A stretch of DNA of 47,478 nt from an uncultured Alphaproteobacteria bacterium (GTDB taxonomy: Bacteria > Pseudomonadota > Alphaproteobacteria > Rhodobacterales > Rhodobacteraceae): NCBI GenBank assembly GCA_902531755.1, contig CACAFI010000008.1, positions 1 to 47,478 on the forward strand, written 5' to 3'. The first letter of the stretch is position 1; every line of letters starts with the position of its first letter. Below the pieces are notes generated by a model, which did not search any database, was not told the origin of the DNA, and saw only the letters and a list, made by a program, of their open reading frames with translations. The position numbers and the translations under genes are program-made. Shown one piece after another: positions 14,162 through 23,068 of this stretch.

Positions 14162-16561
14162 ATGAGCGCATTCAAATCACCTATTCCTGTTTTACCCTTA
14201 AGAGATATTGTGGTTTTCCCAAACATGATTGTACGACTATTTGTAGGCCGAGAAAAATCAGTGCTTGCCCTGGAAGAGGTGATGAAAACTGAGCAGCAAA
14301 TACTTCTTGTCTCACAAAAAGATGCTGGAGATGACAACCCTGGAGAGAGTAATATCTACAACGTAGGTGTTATAGCAAATGTTTTGCAAGTTTTAAAGTT
14401 GCCTGATGGAGCGGTAAAAATTCTTATTGAGGGAAAACACCGAGTAAAGATATCAAAATTTTTAAGCGAAAATAAGTTCCTTGAGGCATGGTGCGAAGAA
14501 ATTACTGATACCAATTTTGAGGGGGGATGAAATAGAAGCTTTAAGGCGGACTGTCTCAACCGAATTTGATAGATACTCAAAGCTTAATAAAAACATTACT
14601 GAAGAATCTCTAGAAGCTATTAAGAAATCGTCGGATCCGGTATTGCTATCTGACTCAATTGCAGGACACCTCAATTTAACCGTAGAAAACAAGCAGGAAC
14701 TCCTTGAGGTTTCGGATGTGAAAAAGAGGTTAGAGAAAATACTAGAGGTTATCCAAGGCGAGTTAAGTGTGCTACGCGTAGAGAAAAAGATAAAAACACG
14801 TGTTAAGAACCAAATGGAGAAAACTCAACGCGAGTATTATCTCAACGAGCAAATGAAAGCTATACAGAAAGAACTTGGAGAAGGTCCAGAGGGACAAGAT
14901 GAGATTTCAGAAATTCAAGAGAAGATTGACAAAACTAAATTGAGCAAAGAAGCTAAAGAAAAGGCTGTTGCTGAGTTAAAGAAGTTGAAGTCAATGTCTC
15001 CAATGTCAGCAGAGTCAGCTGTGGTGAGGAATTATTTGGATTGGCTGTTGACTATTCCTTGGAGAAAAAATCCAGAGTAAAATCAGACTTAAATAATGCT
15101 CAGGAAATTCTCGATAACGACCACTTTGGTCTTAAAAAAGTAAAAGAAAGAATTATTGAATATTTAGCAGTTCAACATCGTAGCAAAAAACTAAAGGGCC
15201 CAATTTTGTGTCTTGTGGGTCCGCCAGGCGTCGGTAAAACCTCATTAGGAAAATCTGTAGCAAAGGCAACCAACAGGGAGTTTATTAGAATATCGCTGGG
15301 TGGAATAAGGGATGAAAGTGAAATAAGAGGGCACAGAAGAACATATATAGGATCAATGCCAGGAAAAATCATTCAGAGCATGAAAAAAGCAAAGACATCT
15401 AACCCACTTATACTATTGGATGAAATAGATAAAATGGGATATGATTTTAGAGGCGATCCAGCCAGTGCAATGCTCGAAGTTTTGGATCCTGAACAAAATT
15501 CTACTTTCTCAGACCACTATTTAGAAGTTGAGTATGACTTGTCAGACGTCATGTTTATTACAACAGCAAATACGTTCAATATGCCCAGACCACTACTTGA
15601 TAGGATGGAAGTTATTCAGCTTTCTGGATATACTGAGGACGAAAAGGCTGAAATTGCCAAAAGACATCTTATAAAAAAGCAAATCGATAATCATGGCCTA
15701 AATGAAAACGAGTTTTTACTTAAGGATAAAGGTCTTTATGAAATAATAAGACATTACACTAGAGAAGCGGGAGTAAGAAACCTTGAGAGAGAGATTTCCA
15801 AGTTGTGTAGAAAAGTCCTAACTCGCATTATTAAAGACAAGAAGAAGGCCGTAAAAGTCGATGATAAGAACATTGCCGATCTATTGGGGGTTAAGAAATT
15901 TAAATATGGTTTAGCTGAAGATTCGGATCAAATAGGCGTTGCTACCGGTCTAGCGTGGACTGAGGTTGGTGGCGATCTTCTCTCAATTGAAGCCATAAAG
16001 TTGCCTGGAAAGGGCAGGATGAAATCAACTGGGAAGCTAGGTGAAGTCATGAAAGAAAGTATCGATGCTGCTTCGAGTTTTGTACGTTCCAGGTCCCCAT
16101 CGTTCGGTATTATCCCAACTTTATTCGACAAGTATGACATACACGTGCATGTGCCAGAGGGTGCGACGCCTAAGGATGGTCCATCAGCTGGTATTGCAAT
16201 GGTCACATCGATTGTTAGCATGCTATCAGAGACACCAATTAGACGAGATGTCGCTATGACAGGAGAGGTAACTCTTAGAGGAAATGTTTTGCCGATCGGA
16301 GGTTTGAAGGAAAAACTCCTTGCTGCGTTACGTGGAGGAATAAAAACTGTAATTATTCCAATAGAAAACGTAAAAGATTTGGTAGAAATTCCTGATAATG
16401 TTAAGAACGATTTAGAAATTATTCCAGTGACAACCGTAGAGGAGGTCTTGAAAGTTGCTCTTTCAGAAAAGTTGAAAAGTATCGATTGGGATTTCTCCGA
16501 ATATGAAAATAGTGACAACCTCAAAGGTAAAAAATCAGGTGAAGTCGAGCTACCCAACTAA
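14162..16561 (+). pseudogene. lon: ATP-dependent protease Lon, frame broken at two homopolymers
   Basis: Lon degrades damaged and regulatory proteins. The gene should encode about 799 residues, but the frame shifts twice. The first part (14162-14530) covers the substrate-binding N-domain and closes after TNFEGG at a G6 run (14521-14526); five Gs would join it to DEIEALRRTV. The middle part, coiled-coil rich, closes at 15080 after an A6 run (15065-15070); seven As would give [10 protein letters not shown]. The last part (frame open 15041-16561) holds the Walker [14 protein letters not shown], Walker [10 protein letters not shown], and the Ser-Lys protease dyad ([19 protein letters not shown]). 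The errors compensate (+1, -1) and no residue is lost, so misreading is as likely as true decay. A GGAGG site precedes the ATG. Confidence 0.85.
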
Positions 16562-16627
16562 GTTGATTTTATCCGAAGTGAATTATTTCTTGAGTTTACG
16601 AAAGAAAGAGGCTAATCAACTATTAAT

Positions 16628-16703
<76 letters not shown>

Positions 16704-16704
16704 C

Positions 16705-16722
16705 TATGAACTTTTGTTCATA
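16705..16722 (+). other. Hairpin in the tRNA spacer
   Basis: TATGAAC-TTTT-GTTCATA is a perfect 7-bp stem with a four-base loop between the two tRNAs. With only 22 bp between them they are surely cotranscribed, and the hairpin may guide processing or simply fill the spacer. It has no T-run, so it is not a terminator. Confidence 0.6.
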
Positions 16723-16725
16723 TGC

Positions 16726-16802
16726 GCGGTTGTAGCTCAGCTGGTTAGAGTGCCGGCCTGTCACGCCGGAGGTCGCGGGTTCGAGCCCCGTCAACCGCGC
16801 CA
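16726..16802 (+). tRNA. tRNA-Asp (anticodon GTC)
   Basis: A complete 77-nt cloverleaf with encoded CCA: acceptor GCGGTTG pairs with CAACCGC, discriminator G as expected for Asp, D-arm AGCTCAGCTGGTTAGAGT, anticodon stem CCGGC/GCCGG around CTGTCAC, and a strong T-arm CGGGTTCGAGCCCCG. It ends 6 bp before the PanB-like reading frame. Confidence 0.97.
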
Positions 16803-16808
16803 TTTTAG

Positions 16809-17684
16809 GTGCACGTGTTGAATAAAAATAGAGAAAAGCTAACTATTTTAGACCTTAAAGAAAAAAAGGCTAATAAAGAACGTCTCGCAATGGTTGCTGT
16901 CGGAGAGTTTTTGTCGGCCCAATGGGCAGAAGCGGCTGGCGTTGATATAATTGGCGTTGGTGATAGCTTAGGAATGACACTCTATGGTCATGAGAACACT
17001 CTTTCCGTGACAGTTGACCAAATGATTCACCACTGTAAGGCTGTTAGGCGGGGTGCGCCAAACACATTCTGTATCTTAGCTATGCCATATGGCTCTTATT
17101 CTACAAAAGGTATAGCAATTAAAAATGCATCAAAGATGATGAAAGAGAGTGGTGCTGATGCGATAAAATTACAGTGTGGGAAGGATAGAGTTGATATAAT
17201 AAGCGCGGTGTCCGCAGCTGGCATTCCCGTAATGAGTCACGTCGGATTATTACCTCACTTCGTTCACTTATATGGAGGATTCAAGATGCAGGGCAAAAAT
17301 GCTGAGGATGCGATTAAAATAGTCGAAGATGCAATTGCTATAGAAATAGCTGGTGCGATAGGAATAGAGATTGAAGCAGTCCCAGCCGAAGTAGCTCGTG
17401 AAGTTGATAGAGCTGTATCTATATTTACATTTTCAATTGGTGGTGGTGCAGCAGGAAACTGTCAATTGTTAAATGGCTATGATTTGATAGGAGGCTTTAA
17501 TACATTTAAGCCAAAATTTGCAAAAAGATTTGGAAATGTTGCCGATGTGGCAACAAACGCTTTTAAAGAATTCGTCAGTGAAGTAAAAGATAATAACTTT
17601 CCTGATACAGAGCATAGCTACAGTATGTCCCTAAGTGAAATTGGTAAACTTAAAAAATATCTTGAAAGCAATAGAAAAAGCTAG
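16809..17684 (+). CDS. PanB-like protein (ketopantoate hydroxymethyltransferase family), metal site altered
   Basis: True PanB makes ketopantoate for pantothenate and CoA. This 291-residue barrel shares VGDSLGMTLYGH (50-61) with Asp52, SHVGLLPHFVHLYGGFKMQG (143-162) and IEAVPAEVA with the catalytic Glu189. However, the second metal aspartate (E. coli Asp84, 'LADLPFMAY') is missing from ILAMPYGSY (89-97), and the third ligand (Glu114, 'VKIEGG') is Gln122 in IKLQCG; Lys120 is kept. It may be a paralogue with another reaction. The start could be GTG at 16809 or 16815 or TTG at 16818; AGG at 16807-16809 fits the last best. No panC is nearby. Confidence 0.75.
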   Translation: MHVLNKNREKLTILDLKEKKANKERLAMVAVGEFLSAQWAEAAGVDIIGVGDSLGMTLYGHENTLSVTVDQMIHHCKAVRRGAPNTFCILAMPYGSYSTKGIAIKNASKMMKESGADAIKLQCGKDRVDIISAVSAAGIPVMSHVGLLPHFVHLYGGFKMQGKNAEDAIKIVEDAIAIEIAGAIGIEIEAVPAEVAREVDRAVSIFTFSIGGGAAGNCQLLNGYDLIGGFNTFKPKFAKRFGNVADVATNAFKEFVSEVKDNNFPDTEHSYSMSLSEIGKLKKYLESNRKS

Positions 17685-18205
17685 AACTTTAAACTTATTG
17701 TTTCGAAAGATAGTTCTAGGTAATCAAAAAAAGTTAAGAGACTATTATAGCTTAGAGAAATTGTCTTATCATTTACAAGTGGATGACAAAAAATTGTACT
17801 TTGCCCCAACATTTTAACATCTAAAAAGATATTTATATCTTTTTTAGTATTGTTTACTACGCTTAATGGAGTAACTGCGCCTGGAAATACTCCAAGCTCC
17901 TCAAAAAGCCTCTCTTTGCTTCCAAAAGAAAGTCTTGAGGATTTTATTCGTTCAGTTAATAGGTTGAGGTCAATCAGACTATCTTCATGAGCGATAACCA
18001 GATAATTTTTTTTCTTTTTGTCGCGTAGGAATAAGTTCTTTATATGAAACCCACGCATATTTTTTCTGTATTTTTTTGCTTCATCTACAGTAAATAAAGG
18101 AGGGTGCTCAAAAATCTTAAATTCTATCTTTAAATTTTTTAGCAACTTATATAAAGATTCAGGAGATGTAGGAAGTGCGTTTGCGTAATCTGATGATGCG
18201 TCCAT
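17681..18205 (-). CDS. YbaK/ProX-type aminoacyl-tRNA deacylase
   Basis: Proteins of this family hydrolyse misacylated Pro-tRNA (or act as free-standing editing domains of ProRS). The 174 residues have the YbaK fold with HPPLFTVDEAKKYRKNMRG (39-57), HIKNLFLRDKKKKNYLVI including the conserved lysine, and FPGAVTPLSVVN, the family's 'GxVTPxxxxND' substrate loop. This arrangement matches the ProX/PrdX branch rather than EbsC/YbaK proper. It is convergent with the PanB-like gene, overlapping it by 4 bp. Confidence 0.88.
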   Translation of the reverse strand: MDASSDYANALPTSPESLYKLLKNLKIEFKIFEHPPLFTVDEAKKYRKNMRGFHIKNLFLRDKKKKNYLVIAHEDSLIDLNLLTERIKSSRLSFGSKERLFEELGVFPGAVTPLSVVNNTKKDINIFLDVKMLGQSTIFCHPLVNDKTISLSYNSLLTFFDYLELSFETISLKF

Positions 18206-18265
18206 ATCTAATAAAAACAGATTGAAAAAATAATTCTTTTTTAAAGCAATAAAATCCTATATAGG

Positions 18266-18577
18266 CTAGCTGTTTGATACCCTATCCTTAGCAGTTTGAA
18301 GACATTCACTCATTTTTGTTCTGATGGTTTGTTCATCAACTGAACCTTCAAGGTCAGCTTTGAGTTTTCTAAACACATCTTCGTCTCCAGCTTCTTGAAA
18401 ATCTGACTTGACAACTTCTCTGATATATTCCGCAGTTTTGTCTTCATCTAATCCCTTTACTTCAGCAGCCCAAGCTCCTAACAACTTATTTCTCAATGCT
18501 TCTATTTTAAATGTTACGTTTTGCTCATGTGCGAATTTATTCTCAAAAGCATCTTTTCTTTCATCAAATGTGGACAC
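18266..18577 (-). CDS. DUF1476 protein, F1Fo-ATPase inhibitor zeta subunit type
   Basis: DUF1476 proteins are alphaproteobacterial; the Paracoccus member is the zeta subunit that blocks ATP hydrolysis by F1. The four-helix protein has STFDERKDAFENKFAHEQ at its start and the family's FQEAGDEDVFRKLKADL motif with the acidic residues of the ligand site. I use the GTG at 18577 (103 residues) because GGGAG lies 7 nt upstream and the family begins with this 'TFDDREKAFE' segment; a longer frame to 18604 is open but improbable. No atp genes are in the window. Confidence 0.9.
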   Translation of the reverse strand: MSTFDERKDAFENKFAHEQNVTFKIEALRNKLLGAWAAEVKGLDEDKTAEYIREVVKSDFQEAGDEDVFRKLKADLEGSVDEQTIRTKMSECLQTAKDRVSNS

Positions 18578-18647
18578 GTTATACTCCCTGTGTTGCTTCT
18601 TCAATTTAGTTAGTTTAAAACGAATTTCAACTAAAGTTTTTTATATT

Positions 18648-19250
18648 TTAAATAAAATTGAACAAATTTATTCCTTTTTCGATCATTCTTTTTTTTGCAA
18701 TTTCTTCAGATTTATTAAGATCAATAGCTTTGGTTAAATCTTGAAATACAAACATATCAAAGCCTAAATTTACCCCATTTAACGCAGAATAAAAAACGCA
18801 ATAATCAAAAGCTAAGCCACATAAGTAAAGCCGCTTTATTTCTTTTTTTACCAAATACCCTTCAAGTCCAGTGGTTGTATTTTTGTCGTTCTCAAAAAAA
18901 GCTGAGTAACTATCGATTTTTGGATTGCATCCCTTTCTAAGAATTAGATCGGAGTTATTAGTATTTAAATTTTTATGAAAATTTGCTCCTACAGAACCTT
19001 TGATGCAGTGATCAGGCCATAGAATTTGAGGACCATAATCCATTTCTATGTTTGAGTAAACTTCGGCACTATTATTTGATGCAAATGAGCTATGCTCCTT
19101 AGGGTGCCAATCTTGAGTTAATATTATAGTATCAAATTCTTCTTGGGCACCGTTTATAGGTTCTATAATCTTTTCACCATCTTTTACGGCCAGTGCTCCA
19201 ACACAACAAAAGTCATTTTGCATATCTATGATTATTAAAGCAGAACTCAT
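18648..19250 (-). CDS. pncA: Nicotinamidase
   Basis: PncA hydrolyses nicotinamide to nicotinate for the NAD salvage pathway. The 200-residue isochorismatase-fold protein has the full active site: Asp9 in LIIIDMQNDF, metal ligands Asp47 and His49 in LTQDWHP and His81 in WPDHCI, Lys106 in LRKGCNP, DSYSAF, and nucleophile Cys151 in GLAFDYCV. Length is normal. It follows the IalB-like gene with 20 bp between them on the same strand. The Sir2-like gene that releases nicotinamide is close by, on the opposite strand. Confidence 0.95.
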   Translation of the reverse strand: MSSALIIIDMQNDFCCVGALAVKDGEKIIEPINGAQEEFDTIILTQDWHPKEHSSFASNNSAEVYSNIEMDYGPQILWPDHCIKGSVGANFHKNLNTNNSDLILRKGCNPKIDSYSAFFENDKNTTTGLEGYLVKKEIKRLYLCGLAFDYCVFYSALNGVNLGFDMFVFQDLTKAIDLNKSEEIAKKRMIEKGINLFNFI

Positions 19251-19270
19251 TTTTTATTTAGTGTCGAATT

Positions 19271-19807
19271 TTAGTTGCAAGATGAGAGAAGATAATTAAA
19301 TGATTTTGTAAATCCCATCAAGCTAAATTGATCGACAAGCATAGAGCCATCCATTCCTTGTGATTCTATTGTTAATCTATTGCCCCCAAGGAGTAAGTTT
19401 ATATCCTCTTTCATAAAGCCATTTATTATAGCATGCTTGCTTCTAGAGTTTTCATTAGAACTCAAAGCCATTAGCCCCAGCACTTTTCTATTATCAATAT
19501 TCATAGAGCCAGAAATATTGATTTTCAATGGGTAGTCAGAGAAATATGACACTGAATAGTTACTATTATTTTTATTTACAGACAAATATATAAATGAATT
19601 TTGCCTATTTTTGCCTAAAACCTCTTTAGAATTAAAATATGAGGCTGTTCTTTTTGCTTTTGAGGCTAGAAAACATTCATTAGAGGCAGACGAGTAAACA
19701 GTCCAATCACGATACTTTTTTTTGACAAAGAAGTCTTGCCCAATTGCGTGCTGTGCAAAGAAATAGATAAATAGACCCAAAATTATTGGAAAGAATTTTA
19801 GTTTCAT
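19271..19807 (-). CDS. IalB-like secreted protein
   Basis: The protein has a signal peptide (MKLKFFPIILGLFIYFFAQHAIG) and a 155-residue beta-rich body. YRDWTVYSSASNECFLAS near the mature N-terminus resembles the 'FGDWxVxCxxxxxCxxxQ' opening of invasion-associated locus B proteins, with two rather than the usual paired cysteines (NECFLAS; terminal SSCN). Role unknown; IalB proteins are periplasmic and common in Alphaproteobacteria outside pathogens. The start is the ATG at 19807, with AAAGGAT upstream; an upstream in-frame ATG would place charged residues before the signal. Confidence 0.65.
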   Translation of the reverse strand: MKLKFFPIILGLFIYFFAQHAIGQDFFVKKKYRDWTVYSSASNECFLASKAKRTASYFNSKEVLGKNRQNSFIYLSVNKNNSNYSVSYFSDYPLKINISGSMNIDNRKVLGLMALSSNENSRSKHAIINGFMKEDINLLLGGNRLTIESQGMDGSMLVDQFSLMGFTKSFNYLLSSCN

Positions 19808-19856
19808 AATATCCTTTAACCTAAACAAATTGTAATTTTATACTAAAATAAAAAAA

Positions 19857-20627
19857 ATGGGAACTCTATATATAACCGGAGCAGGTGTAAGTTCTGATAG
19901 TGGTATTCCTACTTTTCGTGGTGCTGATGGGTTTTGGAGTATAGGTAGTGAAAACTATACACCTCAGGAAATGGCAACAAGATATATGTATTTAAATAAT
20001 TCTGAACAGTTTCTTTTGTGGTATTTTAAACGGTTTGCGAAATATAGAAACGCAGAACCTAACGATGTTCATCGATGGCTTGCAGATAAAAATCTCATAA
20101 CACAAAACATTGATGGATTAGACGGTAAGGCTGGCAATACCAGTTATATCCCAATACACGGTCGTTTAGATAAAGTCACAGTTTTTGAAGAAGAGGGTAA
20201 AGATTCTTTGATAATTGATGCTCCTTGGAATAAAATATCTCGCCTTGGGTTCACTCATGAAAATGATCCAAAGACTGAGGAATCTTTGATAAAAACGCTG
20301 CTAGAGTGTTTTAAAATAGAAAAAGACAAGCAACAAAAATGTTATCCTACTATGGGTTATTCACTAAAACCGTTCGTACTTTTGTTTGATGAAATTTATA
20401 CAGATTTATACAGGATAGGTGAGGCTCAACAAAGAATGATTAGGGCAAACAAAATGGTTTTTATGGGAACTTCTTTTAGTGTAAATATAACAGCAATAGC
20501 ACTGAGAATAGCGGCGACTAGCTCAATAGATATAGAAATAATAGACCCAAATCCCATCGATATTGGCTATAAGCATGCTACCTATTTTGAAATGTCGGCG
20601 TTGGAATATGTCGAAAGTTTTTTATAA
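19857..20627 (+). CDS. Sir2-like NAD-dependent protein without a zinc site
   Basis: The Rossmann-fold core of sirtuins is clear: ITGAGVSSDSGIPTFRG (6-22), ITQNIDGLDGKAG (81-93), catalytic-position His101 in PIHGRL, and a GTSFSVN turn near 204. The zinc-binding CxxC pairs of true deacetylases are absent, and the segment before the active loop is LKPFVLLFDEI rather than 'LRPxVVxFGE'. It may be a diverged deacylase, an ADP-ribosyltransferase-type sirtuin or an NADase. It lacks a visible ribosome binding site. It converges on msrQ with a 46-bp overlap. Confidence 0.85.
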   Translation: MGTLYITGAGVSSDSGIPTFRGADGFWSIGSENYTPQEMATRYMYLNNSEQFLLWYFKRFAKYRNAEPNDVHRWLADKNLITQNIDGLDGKAGNTSYIPIHGRLDKVTVFEEEGKDSLIIDAPWNKISRLGFTHENDPKTEESLIKTLLECFKIEKDKQQKCYPTMGYSLKPFVLLFDEIYTDLYRIGEAQQRMIRANKMVFMGTSFSVNITAIALRIAATSSIDIEIIDPNPIDIGYKHATYFEMSALEYVESFL

Positions 20628-21211
20628 ATCTTAGTGCTTTTTATCTTTAGAATGAGAATAATAATTATTATAGCTGTGTAAAAATATAACTCTCCCGTCC
20701 AGGTTTTGGACATCAAAATGAAATGAAAAATTGATAGTATTGTTGCTATATATACAAAACTGTGGATTTTATTCCATGTCTTAATATTTAATTTGCGAAG
20801 TGCAAAATTATTCGATGTAAGCGCCAAAGGTATCAGGGTTATGAAAGCAAAGAAGCCTACAATTATATAATATCTTTTTTGCAGGTCAGACAACAATAAA
20901 TCTATTGAGAGACCGATATCGAGGAAAAAATATACACAAACGTGGGAAACGATATAATAAAACGCAACCAATCCAATGCAACGTCTATACCTCATTAAAT
21001 TAATCTTAGCGTATTTTAAAAGTGGTGAAATTGAAAGAGTTATTAGTAAAAATATAAGCCCAAGTTCCCCGTATTTATGCTCTAAATACCGCAGAGGGTC
21101 GGGACCTAGTTCATTAACTATTCCCCAATAAAAATACAAGGGTATTGGGGTAAGTAATACACAATATAGCAATGAAATTGGCAGAGACCTAAATAAAGTG
21201 CTAAAAGTCAT
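20582..21211 (-). CDS. msrQ: MsrQ, heme-binding membrane subunit of the MsrPQ methionine sulfoxide reductase
   Basis: MsrQ carries electrons from the quinone pool to periplasmic MsrP. The 209 residues form about six membrane helices and show LGPDPLRYLEHKYGELGL (35-52), the family signature, with SHVCVYFFLD, KIHSFVYI and IFHFILM histidines as heme ligands. It lies 4 bp after msrP, as usual. The C-terminal 46 bp overlap the end of the Sir2-like gene on the other strand, so the msrQ tail codes on both strands. Confidence 0.93.
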   Translation of the reverse strand: MTFSTLFRSLPISLLYCVLLTPIPLYFYWGIVNELGPDPLRYLEHKYGELGLIFLLITLSISPLLKYAKINLMRYRRCIGLVAFYYIVSHVCVYFFLDIGLSIDLLLSDLQKRYYIIVGFFAFITLIPLALTSNNFALRKLNIKTWNKIHSFVYIATILSIFHFILMSKTWTGELYFYTAIIIIILILKIKSTKIYKKLSTYSNADISK

Positions 21212-21215
21212 TATT

Positions 21216-22169
21216 TTAGTAGTATTTTTTTAGATCCATACCTTTGTAAAGATCTCCAACTTCTTCGATATATCCATTAAACAGCTCAGTTTTTCGTCGT
21301 TTACCGAAGAGGCCTTCTCCTATTACTCTTTCAGTTGCTTGCGACCATCGAGGATGGTCAACATTTGGGTTTACATTAGAATAGAAACCATATTCCCTAG
21401 GGTTTTCTGAACTCCATGTAGTGTAGGGTTGCTCTTTTTTAAATGAAATTTTAGTAATAGATTTTATAGACTTAAAGCCATACTTCCATGGTACAACGAG
21501 CCGGAATGGAGCTCCATTTTGGTTCGGTAACTCTTTGCCGTATAAACCAGTAGCAATAAATGTTAATGGATGTAGAGCTTCTTCTATAGTTAAGCCTTCT
21601 CGATAAGGCCAATCCAAAGTCGCACGCTTTTGCTCTCTCATTTCCTCGGGTCTATAAACCGTTTCAAAGGCCACGAATTTAGTATTATTATCTACCTCGA
21701 GTTCATTAATTAGGTCACGCAATGGGAACCCTATCCAAGGTATAACCATTGACCAACCTTCTACGCAACGCAATCTATATACTCTTTCCTGTATCGCTTT
21801 TCCTTTAATAATTTCGGCTATATCAAATTTTTTCTTATTTTGTGAAATGCCCTCAAATGTAATTTCCCAAGGATTAGTTCTTAAACTATGCGCATATTTC
21901 GCAGGATCGGTTTTTGATGTGCCAAATTCATAAAAATTGTTATAGTTTGTGATCTCTTCGATAGTGTTTGCCTTTGCTCTAGTGGAATAATTTTGCTTAG
22001 CTGCTATTGGGGTCGCGACAAAAGCTAACGAGGTAAGCCCTAGCGCTTCAACAAATTTTCGACGATCTAAATAAAGGTTATAAGGCGTAACGTCGCTATA
22101 TTTCAAAATCTTCAAAATATGTGATCCTATGATATTGACAACTTCATTTCTCATGGTAGTTCTATTCAC
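21216..22169 (-). CDS. msrP: MsrP, molybdopterin-dependent protein-methionine-sulfoxide reductase
   Basis: MsrP repairs oxidised methionines of periplasmic proteins. The 317 residues have a Tat signal (DRRKFVEALG with Arg36-Arg37, then a hydrophobic stretch to residue 57), the molybdenum ligand Cys135 in YRLRCVEGWSMVIPW, and GFPLRDLI following it. APFRLVVPWKYGFKSIKSI and PRWSQATERVIG are also family-typical. The frame opens at a GTG (22169), but an ATG six codons in (22154) is an equally good start. It forms a two-gene unit with msrQ. Confidence 0.95.
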   Translation of the reverse strand: MNRTTMRNEVVNIIGSHILKILKYSDVTPYNLYLDRRKFVEALGLTSLAFVATPIAAKQNYSTRAKANTIEEITNYNNFYEFGTSKTDPAKYAHSLRTNPWEITFEGISQNKKKFDIAEIIKGKAIQERVYRLRCVEGWSMVIPWIGFPLRDLINELEVDNNTKFVAFETVYRPEEMREQKRATLDWPYREGLTIEEALHPLTFIATGLYGKELPNQNGAPFRLVVPWKYGFKSIKSITKISFKKEQPYTTWSSENPREYGFYSNVNPNVDHPRWSQATERVIGEGLFGKRRKTELFNGYIEEVGDLYKGMDLKKYY

Positions 22170-22197
22170 CTAGAAGGCAACAGTTATTCAGATTTTA

Positions 22198-23022
22198 ATG
22201 ACAAGCTTTTATCAATTTCTCATATGGTTCTTTACTATCGTAAGCTTAATTGCTCTGATGTATGGAGTTTTAAGTGCTGATTTAATCTTTATTGGATTGT
22301 TTATTTGTACGCTTTTTATTTTGGTTGTTTTTTACAGATTAAGCGAAACCTCTCTCACTAATGTTACTCAAGAGCAACAGGTAAAAGATTGTACTTTGGA
22401 GGGTGTTGATAAGGATAACATCGAGATATCTGAAGCAATTGAAACTCTGAAGCAAGAACAAACAAAAATACTGACCATTTTCAAAAAAGATGTTTATTCA
22501 AACCAAGATCTCTTAAGCATTTCAAAAATAAAGGAGAATATTGTTGCTGATTTTGTTTCATCGTTGTCTTTAAATTTCGAGATGGTTTCTAAGCAAGAGC
22601 TGGAAGACTTGATCTTAAAATTACTAAATGACTTGATTGAGACAAATTCAAATCATTTATTTGAACCCTTTTTTTTTCCTGTCGAGGAGTCGAGTTACGT
22701 TAATTGGGTAAAACGATCACTAATCCTTTTAGGTTGGAAAATAAGAAAAGGGGAGGAACTAGAAAAAAAATTATTTGATATCTTTGAAAAAAATGGAATG
22801 GTTGTAGGGATTATTGTTTTTTCTCACACCAAAAAATCTATTATAGATCTGAAGCAGCATGAACAGTATATCCAAAATGGTCAAATTGATTTTTTGGTTA
22901 TAATTACCCAAGATTTAAACGATACTAATAATGAACAATTAACCAGTAGGATCGTTGCTACAAATCACCATAATTTACCTGAATTACATTTAAAGCTAAA
23001 AAATTTAGTAACTATTAAATAA
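22198..23022 (+). CDS. Unknown membrane-anchored protein
   Basis: I do not recognise this 274-residue protein. Two hydrophobic helices (about 5-25 and 28-47) are followed by a charged helical linker with coiled-coil character (60-110) and a mixed alpha/beta domain (about 160-270). The last part, VKRSLILLGWKIRKGEELEK and then VVGIIVFSH and IDFLVIITQDL, has the order of secondary structure seen in restriction-endonuclease-like folds, but no D-(E/D)xK catalytic set is visible, so that is only a guess. It is divergent from msrP (28 bp) and followed after 46 bp by a small unknown gene. Confidence 0.7.
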   Translation: MTSFYQFLIWFFTIVSLIALMYGVLSADLIFIGLFICTLFILVVFYRLSETSLTNVTQEQQVKDCTLEGVDKDNIEISEAIETLKQEQTKILTIFKKDVYSNQDLLSISKIKENIVADFVSSLSLNFEMVSKQELEDLILKLLNDLIETNSNHLFEPFFFPVEESSYVNWVKRSLILLGWKIRKGEELEKKLFDIFEKNGMVVGIIVFSHTKKSIIDLKQHEQYIQNGQIDFLVIITQDLNDTNNEQLTSRIVATNHHNLPELHLKLKNLVTIK

Positions 23023-23068
23023 TTGGTCTGATCCTTGCAATGATGAAGTGCAATAAAAGGAAAATGGC

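Noticed and set aside
15928-16557. 209-codon minus-strand ORF inside lon
   Set aside because: It is a shadow of the Lon protease domain, whose catalytic motifs are on the plus strand.
16562-16627. Terminator after lon
   Set aside because: GTTGATT...AATCAAC pairs over a 45-base loop and has no T-run; it does not make a credible terminator.
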